This document shows positions 1 through 9,408 of a stretch of 64,000 nucleotides of DNA, in pieces. Position 1 is the first letter of the stretch. Every line of letters begins with the position of its first letter. The position numbers were made by a program, and so were the translations under genes. Below the pieces are notes generated by a model. The model searched no databases. It was not told the DNA's origin and saw only the letters and a program-made list of their open reading frames with translations. The DNA is taken from positions 80,258 through 144,257 of the forward strand of contig NZ_MIEK01000056.1 in assembly GCF_001742285.1 (NCBI RefSeq). Reading direction: 5' to 3'. The DNA comes from Enterococcus rivorum (GTDB lineage Bacteria > Bacillota > Bacilli > Lactobacillales > Enterococcaceae).

Positions 1-1
1 T

Positions 2-151
2 GTTCCTTTAATGAATAAAGACGATAAAATCAAGTGTATTCAATTTTTAAATGGAAAAGGTGCATTTTTAGTAACTAAGTCTGGCGATAAAGTGGCAAAT
101 TTCTTTAATATCTCTAAATACACTTTATACAGTTACATAGATGCAAAATAG
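2..151 (+). CDS. C-terminal end of a YheO/DauR-like HTH regulator (partial)
   Basis: The open frame enters from the left edge and gives 49 residues before a TAG stop. The piece has a short helical stretch, the segment NGKGAFLVTKSGDKVANFF, and a final recognition-helix-like ISKYTLYSYI. This resembles the C-terminal helix-turn-helix of YheO/DauR-type transcription regulators, whose consensus ends with a glycine-rich GA(V) helix and a STVYRYL-type helix. The N-terminal PAS-like domain would lie outside the window. Family assignment rests only on this short tail, so it is moderate. A strong hairpin follows 25 bp after the stop, which marks the end of the transcription unit. Confidence 0.55.
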   Translation, partial: VPLMNKDDKIKCIQFLNGKGAFLVTKSGDKVANFFNISKYTLYSYIDAK

Positions 152-175
152 CTAAAACGATTAACTAGATTTATT

Positions 176-245
176 AAAACAGTTATATGTTGGAAAATGT
201 TCTATCCTCATAGGACGATTTTCTAATCATAGAACTGTTTTTTAT
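176..245 (+). terminator. Intrinsic terminator after the YheO-like gene
   Basis: A long imperfect hairpin: AAAACAGTT at 176-184 pairs with AACTGTTTT from 233, with inner pairing of GAAAAT and ATTTTC, followed by a run of T. It separates the partial regulator from murT. Confidence 0.8.
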
Positions 246-315
246 CGTTAAATTCTTAAATATTTTCTAAAGCTATTTTCCATGCACTAATTATAGTAAG
301 AAAGAGTAAAACCAA

Positions 316-344
316 TTAAAAAAATTTTTTAATTATGGTATGAT
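316..344 (+). promoter_or_regulatory. Candidate promoter of murT-gatD
   Basis: A near-consensus -10 box TATGAT (339-344) lies 49 bp upstream of the murT ATG. At 17 bp upstream is TTAAAA, a poor -35 box, so the call rests mainly on the -10 and its position. Confidence 0.45.
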
Positions 345-392
345 AGGTTGAGTTAAAAAATAATGTCGTTTGATTAAATTGGAGGATAACTG

Positions 393-1745
393 ATGGGAAT
401 TAGAACTCAATTCGCAATCACCGCTGGGAAGTCATCCCAATGGATTTTGCAAACTTTTTTTAAGGGCGGAAGTAGCTTCCCAGGTCAATTAGCCTTAAAG
501 ATTGATCCTAAAATTTTAGATACACTGGCCAAAGATTATGAGATAGTCGTTGTTACTGGAACAAATGGAAAAACATTAACGACTGCTTTAACAGTAAATA
601 TTCTTCGTCAAGAATTTGATGAAGTCCTAACAAATCCAACTGGTGCTAATATGGAACAAGGAATCGTCTCAACTTTTTTAACAGCTAAAAGAAAAAAAGG
701 GCAGAAAAAATTTGCTGTCTTAGAAATCGATGAAGCTAGTTTAAGCCGTGTGACAAAATACATTCAACCAAAATTATTTTTATTTACAAATATCTTCCGT
801 GATCAAATGGATCGCTATGGTGAAATTTATACAACTTACCGCCTGATTGTTGACGGTGCTGCCGCTGCACCTGATGCACCAATTATTTGTAATGGTGACT
901 CACCTATTTTTAATTCTATTGATACGAAAAACCCACGTAAATATTACGGCTTCAACCATTTACCAGAAAAAGAGCAATTGGCTCACTACAATACGGACGG
1001 TGTTCTTTGTCCCAAGTGCCACCATATTTTACATTTCAAAATGATTACTTATGCGAACTTAGGAGACTATTACTGTCCAAATTGTGGTTTCCATCGACCT
1101 GAATTAGATGTTCAATTGACTGAAATGGTTCATATGGATAATGTTTCAGCAGATTTTGTTATAGATAATGCAAAGTATGGCATTGCTGTAGGTGGAATGT
1201 ACAACGTCTATAATGCTTTAGCAGCTACTGCAGTTGCAGAATATTATCAAGTTGCTCCAGAAAAAATTAGAGCTGGACTAAGCTATGATGAAAAAGTTTT
1301 CGGACGTCAGGAAACCATCACAATCGAAGGAAAAGAATGTACTCTTGTTTTAGTGAAAAATCCAGTAGGACTGAATCAAGTAATTGACATGATGGCATTA
1401 GCTCCCTACCAATTCTCTTTAGTTTCACTATTAAATGCCAACTATGCAGACGGTATTGATGTTAGCTGGATTTGGGATGGAGACTACGAACAATTTTCCG
1501 AAATGACTATTCCTAAAGTAATTGCGGGCGGTGACCGTCATCAAGATATGACTTTACGCTTAAAAGTAGCCGGAATCCCTGAAGAACGCTTAACAGAAAT
1601 TCCTAACTTAGAAGATGTTATTACTGCTATTAAAAGCTTGCCAACAGATAAAGTCTACATTTTAGCAACCTATACAGCTGTCTTGCAGCTCAGAAAATCA
1701 TTAGCCTCACAGGGGTATATTGAAGGAGGGATGAATGGTGCCTAA
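393..1745 (+). CDS. murT: Lipid II isoglutaminyl synthase, Mur-ligase-like subunit MurT
   Basis: MurT activates the alpha-carboxylate of D-Glu in lipid II with ATP so that GatD-derived ammonia can make D-isoglutamine in peptidoglycan. The 450 residues show the Mur ligase P-loop GTNGKT at 56-61, a zinc-ribbon insertion with Cys206, Cys209, Cys228 and Cys231, the C-terminal DUF1727 region, and an [11 protein letters not shown] segment (352-362) holding the conserved Asp that belongs to the MurT/GatD catalytic arrangement (D356 is my candidate). The start is an ATG with GGAGG 8 bp upstream. The gene overlaps gatD by 11 bp, the usual murT-gatD arrangement, which implies translational coupling and a stoichiometric complex. 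Confidence 0.95.
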   Translation: MGIRTQFAITAGKSSQWILQTFFKGGSSFPGQLALKIDPKILDTLAKDYEIVVVTGTNGKTLTTALTVNILRQEFDEVLTNPTGANMEQGIVSTFLTAKRKKGQKKFAVLEIDEASLSRVTKYIQPKLFLFTNIFRDQMDRYGEIYTTYRLIVDGAAAAPDAPIICNGDSPIFNSIDTKNPRKYYGFNHLPEKEQLAHYNTDGVLCPKCHHILHFKMITYANLGDYYCPNCGFHRPELDVQLTEMVHMDNVSADFVIDNAKYGIAVGGMYNVYNALAATAVAEYYQVAPEKIRAGLSYDEKVFGRQETITIEGKECTLVLVKNPVGLNQVIDMMALAPYQFSLVSLLNANYADGIDVSWIWDGDYEQFSEMTIPKVIAGGDRHQDMTLRLKVAGIPEERLTEIPNLEDVITAIKSLPTDKVYILATYTAVLQLRKSLASQGYIEGGMNGA

Positions 1746-2421
1746 AGAACTAGTAGTTTGTCATTTATATGGAAATTTGCTAAACACATATGGAGATAAT
1801 GGGAATCTTTTAATCCTTAAATATCTTTCTGAAAAAATGGGTGTAGCCTTTCGTTCCGAAATTGTTAGCATCTATGAACCTTTTGATCCACAAAAATATG
1901 ATTTGGTGTTTGTTGGTGGTGGACAAGATTTTGAACAATTGATTATTTCAGAAGATATTCAAACAAAAAAAGCAGAACTAACTGAATATATTGAGAACGA
2001 TGGCGTTATGTTAGCGATTTGTGGTGGTTATCAGCTGTTGGGACATTACTACATGGGTGCCAATGGAGAAAAAATTAGTGGTATTAGTGCTTTAGATCAC
2101 TACACATTGAGTCAAGAAAGCAATCGCTATATTGGAGATATTGTCATTCATAACGAAGAATTTAATGAAACCTATTATGGCTTTGAAAACCATAACGGTC
2201 GAACCTTTTTAGGAAAAGGAGAACGCCCATTAGGAAAAGTTGTGCAAGGAAAAGGTAATAATGCAGAGGATGGTTCTGAGGGAGTTATTTACAAAAATGT
2301 CTTTGGTTCTTATTTCCATGGTCCAATTTTAGCTCGGAATGAAAACCTTGCTATTCGGCTGCTTAAAATAGCTTTAGAAAAAAAATATAACGAGCCTTTG
2401 GATACAAGTACTATCGAATAA
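1735..2421 (+). CDS. gatD: Lipid II isoglutaminyl synthase, glutamine amidotransferase subunit GatD
   Basis: GatD is a class I-like (CobB/CobQ-type) glutaminase that supplies ammonia to MurT. In the 228 residues the nucleophile elbow AICGGYQ places Cys96, and GSYFHGP places the catalytic His195; the conserved GGGQDFEQ motif lies at 61-68. Length matches the family. It begins inside the end of murT (11-bp overlap, ATG with GGAGG in the murT coding sequence) and is followed by a bidirectional hairpin terminator, so murT-gatD is a two-gene operon. Amidation of lipid II is generally needed for efficient cross-linking in Gram-positive cocci. Confidence 0.95.
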   Translation: MVPKELVVCHLYGNLLNTYGDNGNLLILKYLSEKMGVAFRSEIVSIYEPFDPQKYDLVFVGGGQDFEQLIISEDIQTKKAELTEYIENDGVMLAICGGYQLLGHYYMGANGEKISGISALDHYTLSQESNRYIGDIVIHNEEFNETYYGFENHNGRTFLGKGERPLGKVVQGKGNNAEDGSEGVIYKNVFGSYFHGPILARNENLAIRLLKIALEKKYNEPLDTSTIE

Positions 2422-2431
2422 ATAGTAAAAG

Positions 2432-2475
2432 AAAGCAGAAAATGAGCCTTAAAACAGCCATTCTCTGCTTTTTAT
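2432..2475. terminator. Bidirectional terminator between gatD and manA
   Basis: Arms AAAGCAGAAAATG (2432-2444) and CATTCTCTGCTTT (2459-2471) pair with one mismatch. T-rich sequence follows on the plus strand and the arm is A-rich enough to serve the convergent manA on the minus strand. Confidence 0.8.
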
Positions 2476-2481
2476 TTATGA

Positions 2482-3450
2482 TTAATTCCCTGGCTCAGAA
2501 GCAATAATCGTTAAATCGCCTTCCAATCGCCATTTTTGAATCTCACTAGGTAAGATAAAACTAGTTCCTTTGTTCAGTTCATAACTTGTTGTCTTCATTA
2601 TATCTGAGTCTTCAATGATTAATTTTCCTACTCCATCAACGACTGTCGCTAAAGTATAAGGTGCATTTTTTTTCACAGACAAAAGTCCTTTAACTTGCCA
2701 CTCATAAACATTGAAAAACGGTGTTTTTAAATAAGTAATAATACTTGATTGACCTTGATTTTGTTGCTGAATCGAAAGTTGAATATCAGCTGCTGGTACG
2801 GTTGTTACATCGATTGACTGCTGAATGTGTAACTCTCTTGCTTGACCATTATCATCTTTGCGATCATAATCATACACTCGGTAAGTTGTATCACTGCTTT
2901 GTTGGGTTTCTAAAATCATAATACCTTTACCAATTGCATGGATTGTCCCACTCGGAACATAGAAAAAATCACCTTTTTTTACAGGAACTTTGGTCAATAA
3001 ATCCTCCCAACGTCCTTCATGAATCATTTGTTCTAGCTCTTCTTTAGTTTTCGCATGGTGTCCATAAATAATTGTTGCTCCTGGCTCCGCATCAATAATA
3101 TACCAACACTCTGTTTTACCTAGCTCTCCTTCATGTGCTAACCCATAAGCATCATCTGGATGGACCTGAACAGATAAATCGTCTTCAGCATCTAATATTT
3201 TTATCAATAATGGAAAAACGTCTCCTGTTGCCTGTCCAAAAAGTTCCCGATGGTTTGCCCAAAGTTCATCTAATTTTTTGCCTTTATATTCTCCATTTAT
3301 AACCGTACTAACTCCATGAGGATGTGCGCTAATGGCCCAATCTTCTCCAATTTTATCACTTGGAAGATCAAAATTAAAGACAGTTTCTAATCGATTCCCA
3401 CCCCATATTTTTTCTTGAAAAACAGGTTCTAAAAACAAAGGTTGTTGCAT
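2482..3450 (-). CDS. manA: Mannose-6-phosphate isomerase, class I
   Basis: ManA interconverts mannose-6-phosphate and fructose-6-phosphate in the cytoplasm. The 322-residue protein is the short Firmicutes form. The zinc site is visible: His97 in QVHPDD, Glu114 in TECWYI and His171 in SGTIHAIG; the likely catalytic Arg191 lies in TTYRVYDYDR. The N-terminal KIWGG motif is typical of the family. It is transcribed alone, with the start ATG preceded by GGAGAGGAGAT-type ribosome-binding sequence, and converges on gatD through a shared terminator. Confidence 0.95.
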   Translation of the reverse strand: MQQPLFLEPVFQEKIWGGNRLETVFNFDLPSDKIGEDWAISAHPHGVSTVINGEYKGKKLDELWANHRELFGQATGDVFPLLIKILDAEDDLSVQVHPDDAYGLAHEGELGKTECWYIIDAEPGATIIYGHHAKTKEELEQMIHEGRWEDLLTKVPVKKGDFFYVPSGTIHAIGKGIMILETQQSSDTTYRVYDYDRKDDNGQARELHIQQSIDVTTVPAADIQLSIQQQNQGQSSIITYLKTPFFNVYEWQVKGLLSVKKNAPYTLATVVDGVGKLIIEDSDIMKTTSYELNKGTSFILPSEIQKWRLEGDLTIIASEPGN

Positions 3451-3500
3451 TGTCCAATCTCCTCTCCAACTCTATACGTTGCTATTATACCACTAATGAT

Positions 3501-4532
3501 TTACTCATTCATCTTCCAGCAAGCCTTTTCCTTTAAATATATTTCAAGAAGCTGATCTCTTTTTTGAATGTAGCTTTCCCTGTTATCTATTGGATGAACT
3601 CGATTCGATAAAAAAATAAAGGCTTCTTGTTCAAAAAGATCAATAAAAATAAATGTACCCGTGTATCCAGTATGGAACAAGATTGGCTTCTTCGTTTTCA
3701 ACTCATATTTAAAATCCCATCCTAGAGACCGTTTCAGCTCTTTAGTTGGCGTTTGATCTAATAATAATGAATAAATTGTTTCAGATTTTAAAAATGCCCG
3801 TCCATCAACGTTTCCAAAATTAAGATACATCTGCACAAATTTCTTCAAATCATTAATATTAGTAAATAAGCCAGCATTTCCAGCATGTTCAGCCAATATA
3901 AAAGCCTTAGGATCATGGGTCTCACCCCGAATCAATCCTCGTTGATTATGATTTTCAGTTGGAACAGTTAACGTTAGATTGGTTGGCAAAAAGCGACTAT
4001 TATCCATCCCTAAAGGAAGTAATACTCTTTCGTAGAAAATCTCTATAACAGACTTATTTAATAACTCCTCTAACATAAAACCTAATAGAATCGTTCCAGC
4101 ATCTGTATAAACAACTTTTTTACCAATTTCTTGACCAGATTTCAATCCATTATAAGCTTGTTGTAGCTCTTGTTTATTTAACAAATCTCTATTTTCTATA
4201 TAAGTTTGAATATCCGCCGTATGTGTCAATAAATGGCGAATCGTAATCCTCTCGTCTCTAAATTTAGGATAATACTGACTTAAAGGAGCATCCAACTCAA
4301 TTCGTTGCTCTCCGACAAGTTGTAAAACAACCGTTGTCGTACAAACGACTTTCGTTAATGATGCCACATCAAAAAGCATTGCTGAGGTTAATTTTTCTTT
4401 TGTAGGAACTACTTGGGCATTCCCTAAATAGAAATCCTCAGAATCATCCTTATTGATAAATGAAAAACTGACCGATGGAAAAACGCCCTCGGATAAAAAA
4501 AGTTCAATCTGCTCTTTGGTTTTTTCGTACAT
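3501..4532 (-). CDS. Serine hydrolase of the beta-lactamase/penicillin-binding-protein fold
   Basis: A cytoplasmic-looking member of the class C beta-lactamase (Pfam beta-lactamase) superfamily of esterases and peptidases. I choose the second ATG (4532) because it has GAGG 8 bp upstream, whereas the ATG at 4547 has no ribosome binding site; this gives 343 residues. Counting from 4547, the S-x-x-K motif is S63-L-T-K66, the tyrosine motif is YTD at 147-149 and the KTG-like box is FHTGYTG near residue 295. There is no signal peptide. Substrate is not deducible: related proteins are esterases, D-aminopeptidases or of unknown role. No linked resistance regulator is present. Confidence 0.85.
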   Translation of the reverse strand: MYEKTKEQIELFLSEGVFPSVSFSFINKDDSEDFYLGNAQVVPTKEKLTSAMLFDVASLTKVVCTTTVVLQLVGEQRIELDAPLSQYYPKFRDERITIRHLLTHTADIQTYIENRDLLNKQELQQAYNGLKSGQEIGKKVVYTDAGTILLGFMLEELLNKSVIEIFYERVLLPLGMDNSRFLPTNLTLTVPTENHNQRGLIRGETHDPKAFILAEHAGNAGLFTNINDLKKFVQMYLNFGNVDGRAFLKSETIYSLLLDQTPTKELKRSLGWDFKYELKTKKPILFHTGYTGTFIFIDLFEQEAFIFLSNRVHPIDNRESYIQKRDQLLEIYLKEKACWKMNE

Positions 4533-4573
4533 TCGCTCATTCCTCATTTGTTTTCTATTCTGACATTATACAC

Positions 4574-4620
4574 AAAAATAGATTGAGACGGAAAAAATTT
4601 ATATTTCCCATCTCAATCTA
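4574..4620 (-). terminator. Terminator of the VOC-protein gene
   Basis: TAGATTGAGA (4579-4588) pairs perfectly with TCTCAATCTA (4611-4620) and is followed on the minus strand by a T-rich tract. It lies just past the stop of the next gene upstream on that strand. Confidence 0.8.
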
Positions 4621-4622
4621 GC

Positions 4623-5453
4623 CTATTTTCTAATAAACCACCATTCAATTCCACTTGGATCAAAAATTGTTAATATTTTCATTTTTTTATCTATGAAAAA
4701 ATCCATTTTCTTGTTTTCTAGATGTTTTTTTAGATTTATCATTGCTTCCTTATCCTCTAAATAGCTTATAAAAAAATCTACACCTAGTCGATCCTCAGCA
4801 GTCTCAACTGATTGATTAAATTTAGACTCCTGTAAATAAACAGACAAATTAGCATTATCGATTGATAGCTGTCTTTGGTCTTCTCCTTCAACAGACATGC
4901 CGAGAATTTTTTGATAAAACAAACTCATTTCAGAAACACTTTCTACATTTAAATACAACTTACTAAACTTCACTTCTGGCGAAAGTATTTTATGATTAAT
5001 TGTACTTTTTTTTAATAATTTTTGTTGATCCAGGACTCTTTCTTCGTCACACAAGACAAAACTACTTTTATGCAAAATTTCAATTTCATTTCCATCTGGA
5101 TCTTCTAACAACAAACTTTGCTCATACTTATTTTCAGATGCTTTATTGATTGGATAATGAAAAGCTTCCAATCTTTTTAAAACACTTATAAATTCATCTT
5201 CAGTTGGAATCAGTAACGTAAACCGAGCAAGTTTTTTTTCTTCCGCCACTTCAACTACTTTGTACGAAACATCTTCTAAAATTAATAGTTGGCTTCCAAT
5301 TTCCTTCGTACCAAAAATAGACAAATTATTTTCTTCATTTTTTAAAATAAAGCCGAGTATATTTTTATAGAATTTTATCATTGATTCGGCTTTCTTCATG
5401 CGTAACGCAATTGTCTCTAAAGTTACTTCTTTTGACATTTGAAACACTTCCAT
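4623..5453 (-). CDS. VOC (glyoxalase/dioxygenase fold) family protein with two modules
   Basis: About 276 residues from the ATG at 5453, which is preceded by an AGGGGGA ribosome binding site; an in-frame ATG at 5513 would add 20 residues without one. Two vicinal-oxygen-chelate modules are visible, roughly residues 10-130 and 160-275, each beginning with an L-x-V/L-x-x-MxxFYxxxLG-like segment. The first has the typical L-L-L-E-DPDGNEIEI strand near its end; the second ends FDPSGIEWWF. Such two-module proteins include extradiol dioxygenases and CatE-like proteins, but metal ligands are not clearly conserved, so the substrate is unknown. Monocistronic. Confidence 0.75.
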   Translation of the reverse strand: MEVFQMSKEVTLETIALRMKKAESMIKFYKNILGFILKNEENNLSIFGTKEIGSQLLILEDVSYKVVEVAEEKKLARFTLLIPTEDEFISVLKRLEAFHYPINKASENKYEQSLLLEDPDGNEIEILHKSSFVLCDEERVLDQQKLLKKSTINHKILSPEVKFSKLYLNVESVSEMSLFYQKILGMSVEGEDQRQLSIDNANLSVYLQESKFNQSVETAEDRLGVDFFISYLEDKEAMINLKKHLENKKMDFFIDKKMKILTIFDPSGIEWWFIRK

Positions 5454-5528
5454 TCGTCTTCCCCCTCGAATGTTTTCTTCCTTAATTCTATACATCTCTT
5501 TCTGTTTCGGCAAGTAAAATCACTTTTA

Positions 5529-5557
5529 ATAACAAGTAATTTAACTTGAAAAATCAA
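5529..5557 (-). promoter_or_regulatory. Candidate promoter of the VOC gene
   Basis: On the minus strand TTGATT (5552-5557), a 17-bp spacer and TGTTAT (5529-5534), about 75 bp upstream of the chosen start. Confidence 0.45.
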
Positions 5558-5752
5558 TTTAATTTTTCTATCACTTAATTATCACTAATATATCCCTACG
5601 ATACTTCTTATATTCATATTTATTTAAATTATATATATTAAAAGGTATTTTCTTTATAGAAATATTCAGTATTTTTTATACTAAAAAGGTAATTAGAGAA
5701 TAAAAATAACTTGAGCCATTAAAGAATCATTTTCTTTAGATTGAAGCTTTTC

Positions 5753-5793
5753 AAAAAAAAACAGCCTAAACCATCGGTTTTAGACTGTTCTTT
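5753..5793 (-). terminator. Terminator of the tetR-ABC exporter operon
   Basis: AACAGCCTAAACC pairs with GGTTTTAGACTGTT with one mismatch and one bulge, followed by a run of T on the minus strand, immediately downstream of the LmrD-like gene. Confidence 0.8.
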
Positions 5794-5797
5794 AGTA

Positions 5798-7684
5798 TTA
5801 AGCTACTTCTTCAGAAAATTGGCTGTTATATAAATCAGCATAGAATCCATTTTTTGCCATTAGCTCGTCATGATTTCCTGTTTCTACAATTGAGCCATGG
5901 TTCATTACAATGATATTATCTGCATCCCGAATCGTTGAAAGTCGATGCGCGACAACAAAGCTTGTTCTTGCTTCTAGAAGCTTACTCATTGCACGTTGGA
6001 TAAGGATTTCTGTTCGTGTATCAACACTTGATGTCGCTTCATCCAGAATCAATACATCTGGATTCGCAAGAAATGCTCTCGCAATAGTGATTAACTGACG
6101 CTGACCTTGAGAAATGTTACTTGCTTCTTCATTCAGTATCGTGTCATATCCTTGAGGTAATTTTCTAACAAAATCATCCACATGAGCGGCTTTTGCAGCT
6201 TCAAATACTTGTTCTCTTGTTGCTTGCTCATTTCCATAGAGGATATTGTCGTAAATGGTTCCGGTAAACAGCCAAGTATCTTGTAAAACCATTGAGAAAT
6301 TTGCACGAAGTTCATCTCTGCTTAAATCTCTCGTATCCGTTCCATTGTATTTAATACTACCACCGCTAACATCGTAAAAGCGTTCTATCAAATTAATAAG
6401 CGTTGTTTTACCAGCTCCAGTAGGTCCAACGATTGCAACCATCTGTCCGGGTTTTACATCTAAGCTGAAATCAGTCATTAATAAATTATCTGGTGAATAA
6501 CCAAATTGAACATTTTCAAAACGGACTTTATAGGGGCTATTTTCTTCTGCTGGAATCCCTGAAGGAGTATTTTGCATCTCTTGTTCATCCAACACTTCAA
6601 AGACACGTTCTGCCGATGCCACCGTAGATTGAATGGTGTTCATTAAATTGGCAATTTGGGTAATTGGTTGAGAAAACTGGTTAGTATACTGTAAGAATGC
6701 TTGAACATCCCCCAGTGGAAGTTGTCCATTAGCGACTTTTATTCCCCCTAAAACAGCCACAAATACATACCCTAAGTTTTTGACAAAGTTCATTAATGGC
6801 ATGATGATTGCTGAAATAAATTGAGCTTTCCAACCTGCTTCGTATAACTTTTCATTTTCTTGTTCAAAAACTTCTTGATCTGCACCTTCATGGTTAAAGC
6901 TTTTAACCACCATATGTCCACCATAGGTTTCTTCTACTTGATTATTCAGTAAGCCTAAACTTTTTTGCTGTCCAGAGAAAAACCTTTGTGATTTTGGTGC
7001 TACAATCATGACAACAATTAAGCTTAAAGGAACAGTAGCTAGAGCAATCAATGTCAACTGCCAACTAATTGTTAGCATCATCCAAAGAACCCCAACAAAC
7101 GTCACTATACTAGTAATAAGTTGCGTTAAATTTTGTTGCAGTGTACTAGCAATATTATCCATATCGTTGATTGCACGAGACATAATATCACCGTTGTTGT
7201 GAGTATCATAATATGAAATAGGCACTTTATTCATTTTTTGTTCAAGTTCTTGACGCAATTTATAGACTGTTCTTTGTGAGACACGAGTCATGATAAATTG
7301 TTGTAAAAAGCTAAAAACAGCAGCAATCAAATACATTCCAATAACGATTAGAATGATTCTACCTATCTTATCAAAATCTATGCCAAAATTATCGATTTTG
7401 GTACCAGCCGCCATTTTTTGTGCACCCATCATTACCTTTTGGAAAATTTCAGTCGTTGCTTCCCCTAAAATTTTGGGTGTTTGAATTTGAAATAAAACAG
7501 AAGCAATTGCAAGGATTAAAACAATCACGATTGCTATCATTCGGTTAGACATATATTTGAATAATCGTTTCACAGTTCCCCAAAAGTTTTTGGCTTTCGG
7601 CCCTTTCGCACCAATATTTCTTGAGGACCCGCCACCCATTGGACCTCTTGGCGCTGAACTGGAAGTTGATCGTTTTTCACTCAT
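5798..7684 (-). CDS. Heterodimeric ABC multidrug exporter, catalytically canonical subunit (LmrD/BmrD-like)
   Basis: A 628-residue half-transporter: a Gly/Ser-rich N-terminal tail, six membrane segments (about residues 45-345) and an ATP-binding domain. Walker A is GPTGAGKTT (420-428), the signature ISQGQ (524-528), Walker B ends LILDEA with catalytic Glu549, and the H-loop is His580. It overlaps the preceding gene by 4 bp. Because the partner subunit has a degenerate site, the pair fits the asymmetric LmrCD/BmrCD class that exports drugs and other amphiphiles. This subunit would carry the consensus catalytic carboxylate. The actual substrate cannot be read from the sequence. Confidence 0.9.
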   Translation of the reverse strand: MSEKRSTSSSAPRGPMGGGSSRNIGAKGPKAKNFWGTVKRLFKYMSNRMIAIVIVLILAIASVLFQIQTPKILGEATTEIFQKVMMGAQKMAAGTKIDNFGIDFDKIGRIILIVIGMYLIAAVFSFLQQFIMTRVSQRTVYKLRQELEQKMNKVPISYYDTHNNGDIMSRAINDMDNIASTLQQNLTQLITSIVTFVGVLWMMLTISWQLTLIALATVPLSLIVVMIVAPKSQRFFSGQQKSLGLLNNQVEETYGGHMVVKSFNHEGADQEVFEQENEKLYEAGWKAQFISAIIMPLMNFVKNLGYVFVAVLGGIKVANGQLPLGDVQAFLQYTNQFSQPITQIANLMNTIQSTVASAERVFEVLDEQEMQNTPSGIPAEENSPYKVRFENVQFGYSPDNLLMTDFSLDVKPGQMVAIVGPTGAGKTTLINLIERFYDVSGGSIKYNGTDTRDLSRDELRANFSMVLQDTWLFTGTIYDNILYGNEQATREQVFEAAKAAHVDDFVRKLPQGYDTILNEEASNISQGQRQLITIARAFLANPDVLILDEATSSVDTRTEILIQRAMSKLLEARTSFVVAHRLSTIRDADNIIVMNHGSIVETGNHDELMAKNGFYADLYNSQFSEEVA

Positions 7685-9408
7685 GCAAGTTCCTCCTCTC
7701 TCAGTTGAGAATGAACGATTTCTTGATACGTTTCATTCGTCTTAAGTAGTTCTTCGTGACTTCCTTTACCTACTAACTTCCCTTCATCCAAAACTAAAAT
7801 GGTTGTCGCATCCATAACTGTACTAACACGTTGTGCTACTAAGACAACAATAGAGTCTTTCATATCTGCATTCAACGCTTCTCGTAGTTTCGCATCAGTT
7901 TTGAAATCCAATGCCGAGAATGAGTCATCAAATATATAAACATCGGCTTTTTTAGCCAGTGCTCTAGCAATCGCCAAACGTTGACGTTGACCACCTGAGA
8001 AGTTCCCGCCTCCTTGCTCAACACGACTGTCTAAGCCATCTTCCATCTTAGATACAAAATCTTTCGCTTGAGCAATTTCCAATGCTTTCCAAATTTCTTC
8101 ATCCGTAGCATCAGGATGACCATACTTCATATTTTCCCTTATAGTTCCTGTAAATAGCATTGATTTTTGAGGCACAAAACCAAGGTTATCTCTTAACTCA
8201 TGTTGCGTAACATCTTTTATATCGACGCCGTTTAAAGAAATCTTGCCAGACTCTATGTCATAGAATCTGGGAATTAGATTCACTAAACTCGTTTTTCCTG
8301 AACCTGTTCCACCTATAATTGCAACAATCTCGCCAGATTTCGCTGAAAAACTAATATTTTCTAAAGCTAGGTTTTCAGCTCCCTGATAGCGATAATTCAC
8401 TTGATTGAATATTAGAGACGCATTTTTCCCTTCAAAAGGCAATTTAACTGGATTTTTACTATCGATAATTTCTGTTTCTGTTTCCAATACTTCATTAATT
8501 CGATCTGCAGAAGCTTGTGCCCGAGGAACCATTACAAAAATCATTGCCAACATCATAAAACTCATTAGAATCTGCATCGCATAGGTCATAAAGGCAATCA
8601 AATTCCCTACTTCCAGTTGCATCGTATTGATATATTGACCACCAAACCATGTAATTGCAACGTTCGTTCCACTCATAATTAAAGTCATCAAAGGAATCAT
8701 CACAGCTACGATAGTATTCACTTTAATTGCCGTTTGAGTATAATCCTTGTTCGCTTCATCAAAACGTTTTTCTTCATAATTTGTTTTATTAAACGCACGA
8801 ATAACTCTAACTCCAGTTAATCCTTCACGGAAAACCAAGTTTAATCGATCGGTTTTTTTCTGCATACTTTTGAATAATGGTACTGCGAAAAACATAATAC
8901 CACCCACTAAAACAGCCATAATTGGTAAAACATAAATAAAGATTTTTGTTAACTGCGGGTCTTTTGAGTATGCCATAAAACTTGCCCCGACTAATGTAAT
9001 TGGTGCATTAATCATTAAACGTAAAAACATTTGTGTTACCATTTGAACTTGTGTAACATCATTTGTCGTTCTTGTAATTAAAGAAGCTGTTCCGAACTTA
9101 TCGAATTCATTGTTAGAAAAATTCTCTACTTTATTATAAATTTCGGAACGCAATTTTTTTCCTAATTTTTGAGATTCTCTTGTTGCAAAAAAAGTGTTAC
9201 CAAATGAAGCGATAATTCCTACTAAGGAGAATCCAATCATATATATACCCGTTTGCCAAATGTAATCGATATTCCCTTTTGCTACGCCATTATTAATGAT
9301 ATTTGAAGTCAGAGTTGGCAAGTATAAATCTGCCGTTACTTGCACCATCATAAACGCTATCGCTGCCAACCCAGATACAATTGACATCCGCTTAATTATT
9401 TTGATCAT
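7681..9408 (-). CDS. Heterodimeric ABC multidrug exporter, degenerate-site subunit (LmrC/BmrC-like)
   Basis: A 575-residue half-transporter with six membrane helices and one ATP-binding domain. Walker A is GGTGSGKTS (366-374) and the signature FSGGQ (470-474) is intact. Two catalytic positions are altered: the Walker B carboxylate is Asp495 (YIFDDSFSALD) instead of Glu, and the H-loop residue is Gln526 (VAQRVST) instead of His. These are the marks of the non-consensus half of heterodimeric exporters such as LmrCD and BmrCD. It starts 1 bp after the stop of the TetR gene and overlaps the LmrD-like gene by 4 bp, so the three genes form one tightly coupled operon. Confidence 0.92.
   Translation of the reverse strand: MIKIIKRMSIVSGLAAIAFMMVQVTADLYLPTLTSNIINNGVAKGNIDYIWQTGIYMIGFSLVGIIASFGNTFFATRESQKLGKKLRSEIYNKVENFSNNEFDKFGTASLITRTTNDVTQVQMVTQMFLRLMINAPITLVGASFMAYSKDPQLTKIFIYVLPIMAVLVGGIMFFAVPLFKSMQKKTDRLNLVFREGLTGVRVIRAFNKTNYEEKRFDEANKDYTQTAIKVNTIVAVMIPLMTLIMSGTNVAITWFGGQYINTMQLEVGNLIAFMTYAMQILMSFMMLAMIFVMVPRAQASADRINEVLETETEIIDSKNPVKLPFEGKNASLIFNQVNYRYQGAENLALENISFSAKSGEIVAIIGGTGSGKTSLVNLIPRFYDIESGKISLNGVDIKDVTQHELRDNLGFVPQKSMLFTGTIRENMKYGHPDATDEEIWKALEIAQAKDFVSKMEDGLDSRVEQGGGNFSGGQRQRLAIARALAKKADVYIFDDSFSALDFKTDAKLREALNADMKDSIVVLVAQRVSTVMDATTILVLDEGKLVGKGSHEELLKTNETYQEIVHSQLREEELA

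Larger units (their letters stand above)
5454..5797. other. Non-coding gap, 344 bp
   Basis: Very AT-rich. It holds a candidate minus-strand promoter for the VOC gene and, at its right end, the terminator of the exporter operon. I see no small gene in it. Confidence 0.6.

Noticed and set aside
5910..7484. Plus-strand open frames opposite the ABC exporter genes
   Set aside because: They are antisense shadows of a strongly supported coding region and have no ribosome binding sites.
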